In this document: one piece after another, positions 8,270-9,145 of the stretch
How positions within the stretch are numbered: the stretch's first letter is position 1
How the letters are laid out: every line of letters starts with the position of its first letter
Assembly (NCBI GenBank): GCA_900754855.1
Contig: CAAEEI010000042.1
Coordinates: 1-9,145, forward strand
Direction: 5' to 3'
Origin: Lachnospiraceae bacterium
GTDB taxonomy: Bacteria > Bacillota > Clostridia > Lachnospirales > Lachnospiraceae
DNA: 9,145 nt
Program-made: the position numbers and the translations under genes
The notes under the pieces: generated by a model
Told to the model about the DNA's origin: nothing
Databases searched by the model: none
What the model saw: the letters and a program-made list of their open reading frames with translations, nothing else

Positions 8270-8326
8270 AAGGTGGCTGTCGCCATGGTCTGTTGACCAT
8301 GATGGCAGCCATCTTTTTGTTTTTTT
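8270..8326 (+). terminator. Intrinsic terminator of the rpoBC operon, at a convergent junction
   Basis: A 19-bp stem pairs 8272-8290 (GGTGGCTGTCGCCATGGTC) with 8295-8313 (GACCATGATGGCAGCCATC) around a TGTT loop. It contains one mismatch and three G-U pairs. A T-rich tract (TTTTTGTTTTTTT, 8314-8326) follows at once. It begins about 30 nt after the rpoC stop. The T-run covers the stop codon of the convergent permease gene (8325-8327). On the minus strand the same hairpin is followed only by CACCTTCT, so it should be a poorer terminator in that direction. Confidence 0.92.
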
Positions 8327-9122
8327 ATCTTTTCCAGTGTTTTTCCAGACAGGCGACCGCCTCGTAAAGGAGTGCGGCGATGAGGCAAAGGAGCGTGATG
8401 GAAAGCATCACCCAATCCATTTTAAAGACCTGGGAACCATAGATGATCAGATACCCAAGGCCCTGTCTGGCAGCCAGAAATTCACCGATGACCACACCGA
8501 TGAGACAAAGGCCGATGTCCACCTTCAGAATGCTTAAAAGAGAAGGAAGACTAAGAGGAAGAACCACCTTGGTCAGGCAGTCCATCCGGCTGCCGTGGAG
8601 AGTACGGATCAGTTTGAGTTTTTCCGGATCGGTGGACATAAATGTGGTGTAGAGATTAAGAATACTGCCGAATATTGCCACAGAGATGGCTGTGATGAGG
8701 ATGGTTTTCATGTTGTTGCCCAGCCAGACGATGAAAATCGGCGCCATGGCTGATTTGGGCAAACTGTTTAAGATGACGAGATATGGTTCAAGAATCTCGC
8801 TGAGACTACGATTCCACCAAAGTAAAATGGCAAGGAAAACAGTAAACAAAGCCACAAGAAAAAAACTGCCGAAGGTTTCGCCCAAAGTAATCAGAATATG
8901 GGCGGGAAGCTGTCCGTTCTTCATGAGAGCCACGCCGCTTCGGAGAATCCGGGAGGGGCTGCTGAAAATAAAAGGGTTGATCCAGCCAGAAGAAGAACAG
9001 AGTTCCCAGGCGGCAAAAAAAAGAAGAAGAATGGATATTCGAAAAATAAAAATCCAGTGCCGGTGCTGTCGGATATTCTTCAGATAATGCAGCTGGGCTG
9101 CGCTAGGTTGTGGCGACATCAT
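8325..9122 (-). CDS. ABC transporter permease, NitT/TauT (SsuC/TauC/ThiX-like) family
   Basis: This 265-residue integral membrane protein should form the channel of a binding-protein-dependent importer. Hydrophobic segments are seen at about 23-43, 83-102, 112-134, 138-160, 195-220 and 237-258, matching the six-helix plan of this family. The INPFIFSSPSRIL stretch after the first helix is typical of NitT/TauT permeases. The ATPase-contacting EAA-type loop is at about 168-197, with G177 and VVLP at 186-189, followed by the conserved IGEFLAARQGLGYLI. The substrate cannot be told from a permease alone; aliphatic sulfonates, taurine, nitrate and pyrimidine thiamine precursors are all transported by relatives. 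Start: ATG 9122 has AAGGAG (9135-9130) seven bases before it; a second ATG follows immediately at 9119 and is also possible. The gene is complete and points towards rpoC, with its stop inside the rpoC terminator. Its promoter must lie outside the window. Confidence 0.9.
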   Translation of the reverse strand: MMSPQPSAAQLHYLKNIRQHRHWIFIFRISILLLFFAAWELCSSSGWINPFIFSSPSRILRSGVALMKNGQLPAHILITLGETFGSFFLVALFTVFLAILLWWNRSLSEILEPYLVILNSLPKSAMAPIFIVWLGNNMKTILITAISVAIFGSILNLYTTFMSTDPEKLKLIRTLHGSRMDCLTKVVLPLSLPSLLSILKVDIGLCLIGVVIGEFLAARQGLGYLIIYGSQVFKMDWVMLSITLLCLIAALLYEAVACLEKHWKR

Positions 9123-9145
9123 TTTTCAACTCCTTCCAGATCTGG
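9103..9145 (-). CDS. Possible 3' end of an upstream transporter gene (ABC ATPase?), cut by the window edge
   Basis: One minus-strand frame entering from the right edge reads QIWKELKNDVATT and stops at TAG (9105-9103), overlapping the permease start by 20 nt. The (Q/E)IW-x-L ending resembles the C-terminus of NitT/TauT-type ATPases, whose gene is commonly next to the permease. The rival frame reads PDLEGVEK and stops at TGA 9121-9119, giving an ATGA overlap with the permease start. Only 14 codons are visible, so this is a tentative call: some co-transcribed upstream gene is likely, but its identity and frame are not settled. Confidence 0.35.
   Translation of the reverse strand, partial: QIWKELKNDVATT
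9130..9135 (-). promoter_or_regulatory. Ribosome binding site of the permease gene
   Basis: On the minus strand AAGGAG lies seven bases before the ATG at 9122-9120. It supports that start over internal methionines. It is probably inside the end of the upstream gene, which would make the two genes translationally coupled. Confidence 0.85.

Noticed and set aside
8686..9087. 133-aa + strand ORF opposite the permease
   Set aside because: It is basic and Arg/Lys/Met-rich, typical of the complement of a membrane-protein gene. The minus-strand frame has clear family motifs and a ribosome binding site.
9136..9145. Perfect 10-bp palindrome CCAGATCTGG at the right edge
   Set aside because: It is short, is probably within coding sequence, and is not repeated nearby; it is expected by chance at this length and may be cut by the window end.
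1..9145. CRISPR array, tRNA, rRNA, insertion sequence or phage element
   Set aside because: No regularly spaced repeats, no cloverleaf or rRNA-like sequence and no transposase or integrase frame were seen. The window is almost fully occupied by housekeeping genes and one transporter gene.

Overview
This window is the RNA polymerase locus of a low-to-moderate G+C Gram-positive bacterium. It looks like Clostridia, most probably a member of the Lachnospiraceae. That view rests on recalled family features: the RpoB N-terminus (MEKNRLRP), the wording of RpoC, a roughly 40-residue insertion near the RpoB C-terminus, strong Shine-Dalgarno sites and the A+T-rich intergenic DNA. No database search was possible, so the family assignment is an inference; assignment to Firmicutes/Clostridia is much firmer.

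Layout. Positions 1-351 hold the 3' part of rplL (ribosomal protein L7/L12), cut by the window edge. A hairpin plus T-run (387-423) closes that unit. An A-rich spacer with no convincing gene follows (424-580). A near-consensus sigma-A promoter (-35 at 581-586, 17-nt spacer, -10 at 604-609) then leads, through a leader of about 88 nt, into rpoB (704-4546; beta subunit, 1280 aa). rpoC follows 20 nt later (4567-8238; beta-prime subunit, 1223 aa). The two form one transcription unit ending in a long hairpin and T-run at 8270-8326.

The right end is on the opposite strand. A complete ABC-transporter permease of the NitT/TauT (SsuC/TauC/ThiX-like) type runs from 9122 to 8325, tail-to-tail with rpoC. 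Its stop codon lies inside the T-run of the rpoC terminator. The last bases of the window probably hold the 3' end of an overlapping upstream gene, possibly the cognate ATPase.

How it works together: L7/L12 is the mobile stalk protein of the ribosome, and RpoB and RpoC form the two-subunit catalytic core of RNA polymerase. The visible terminator and promoter suggest that rpoBC can be expressed independently of the ribosomal-protein genes upstream. The transporter is functionally unrelated and marks a break from the common rpoBC-rpsL-rpsG-fusA order.

I found no evidence of a new biological system here. The points worth a second look are the lineage-type insertion in RpoB, the alternative rpoB start next to the promoter, the tight convergent junction with the transporter, and the loss of rpoC-rpsL adjacency.
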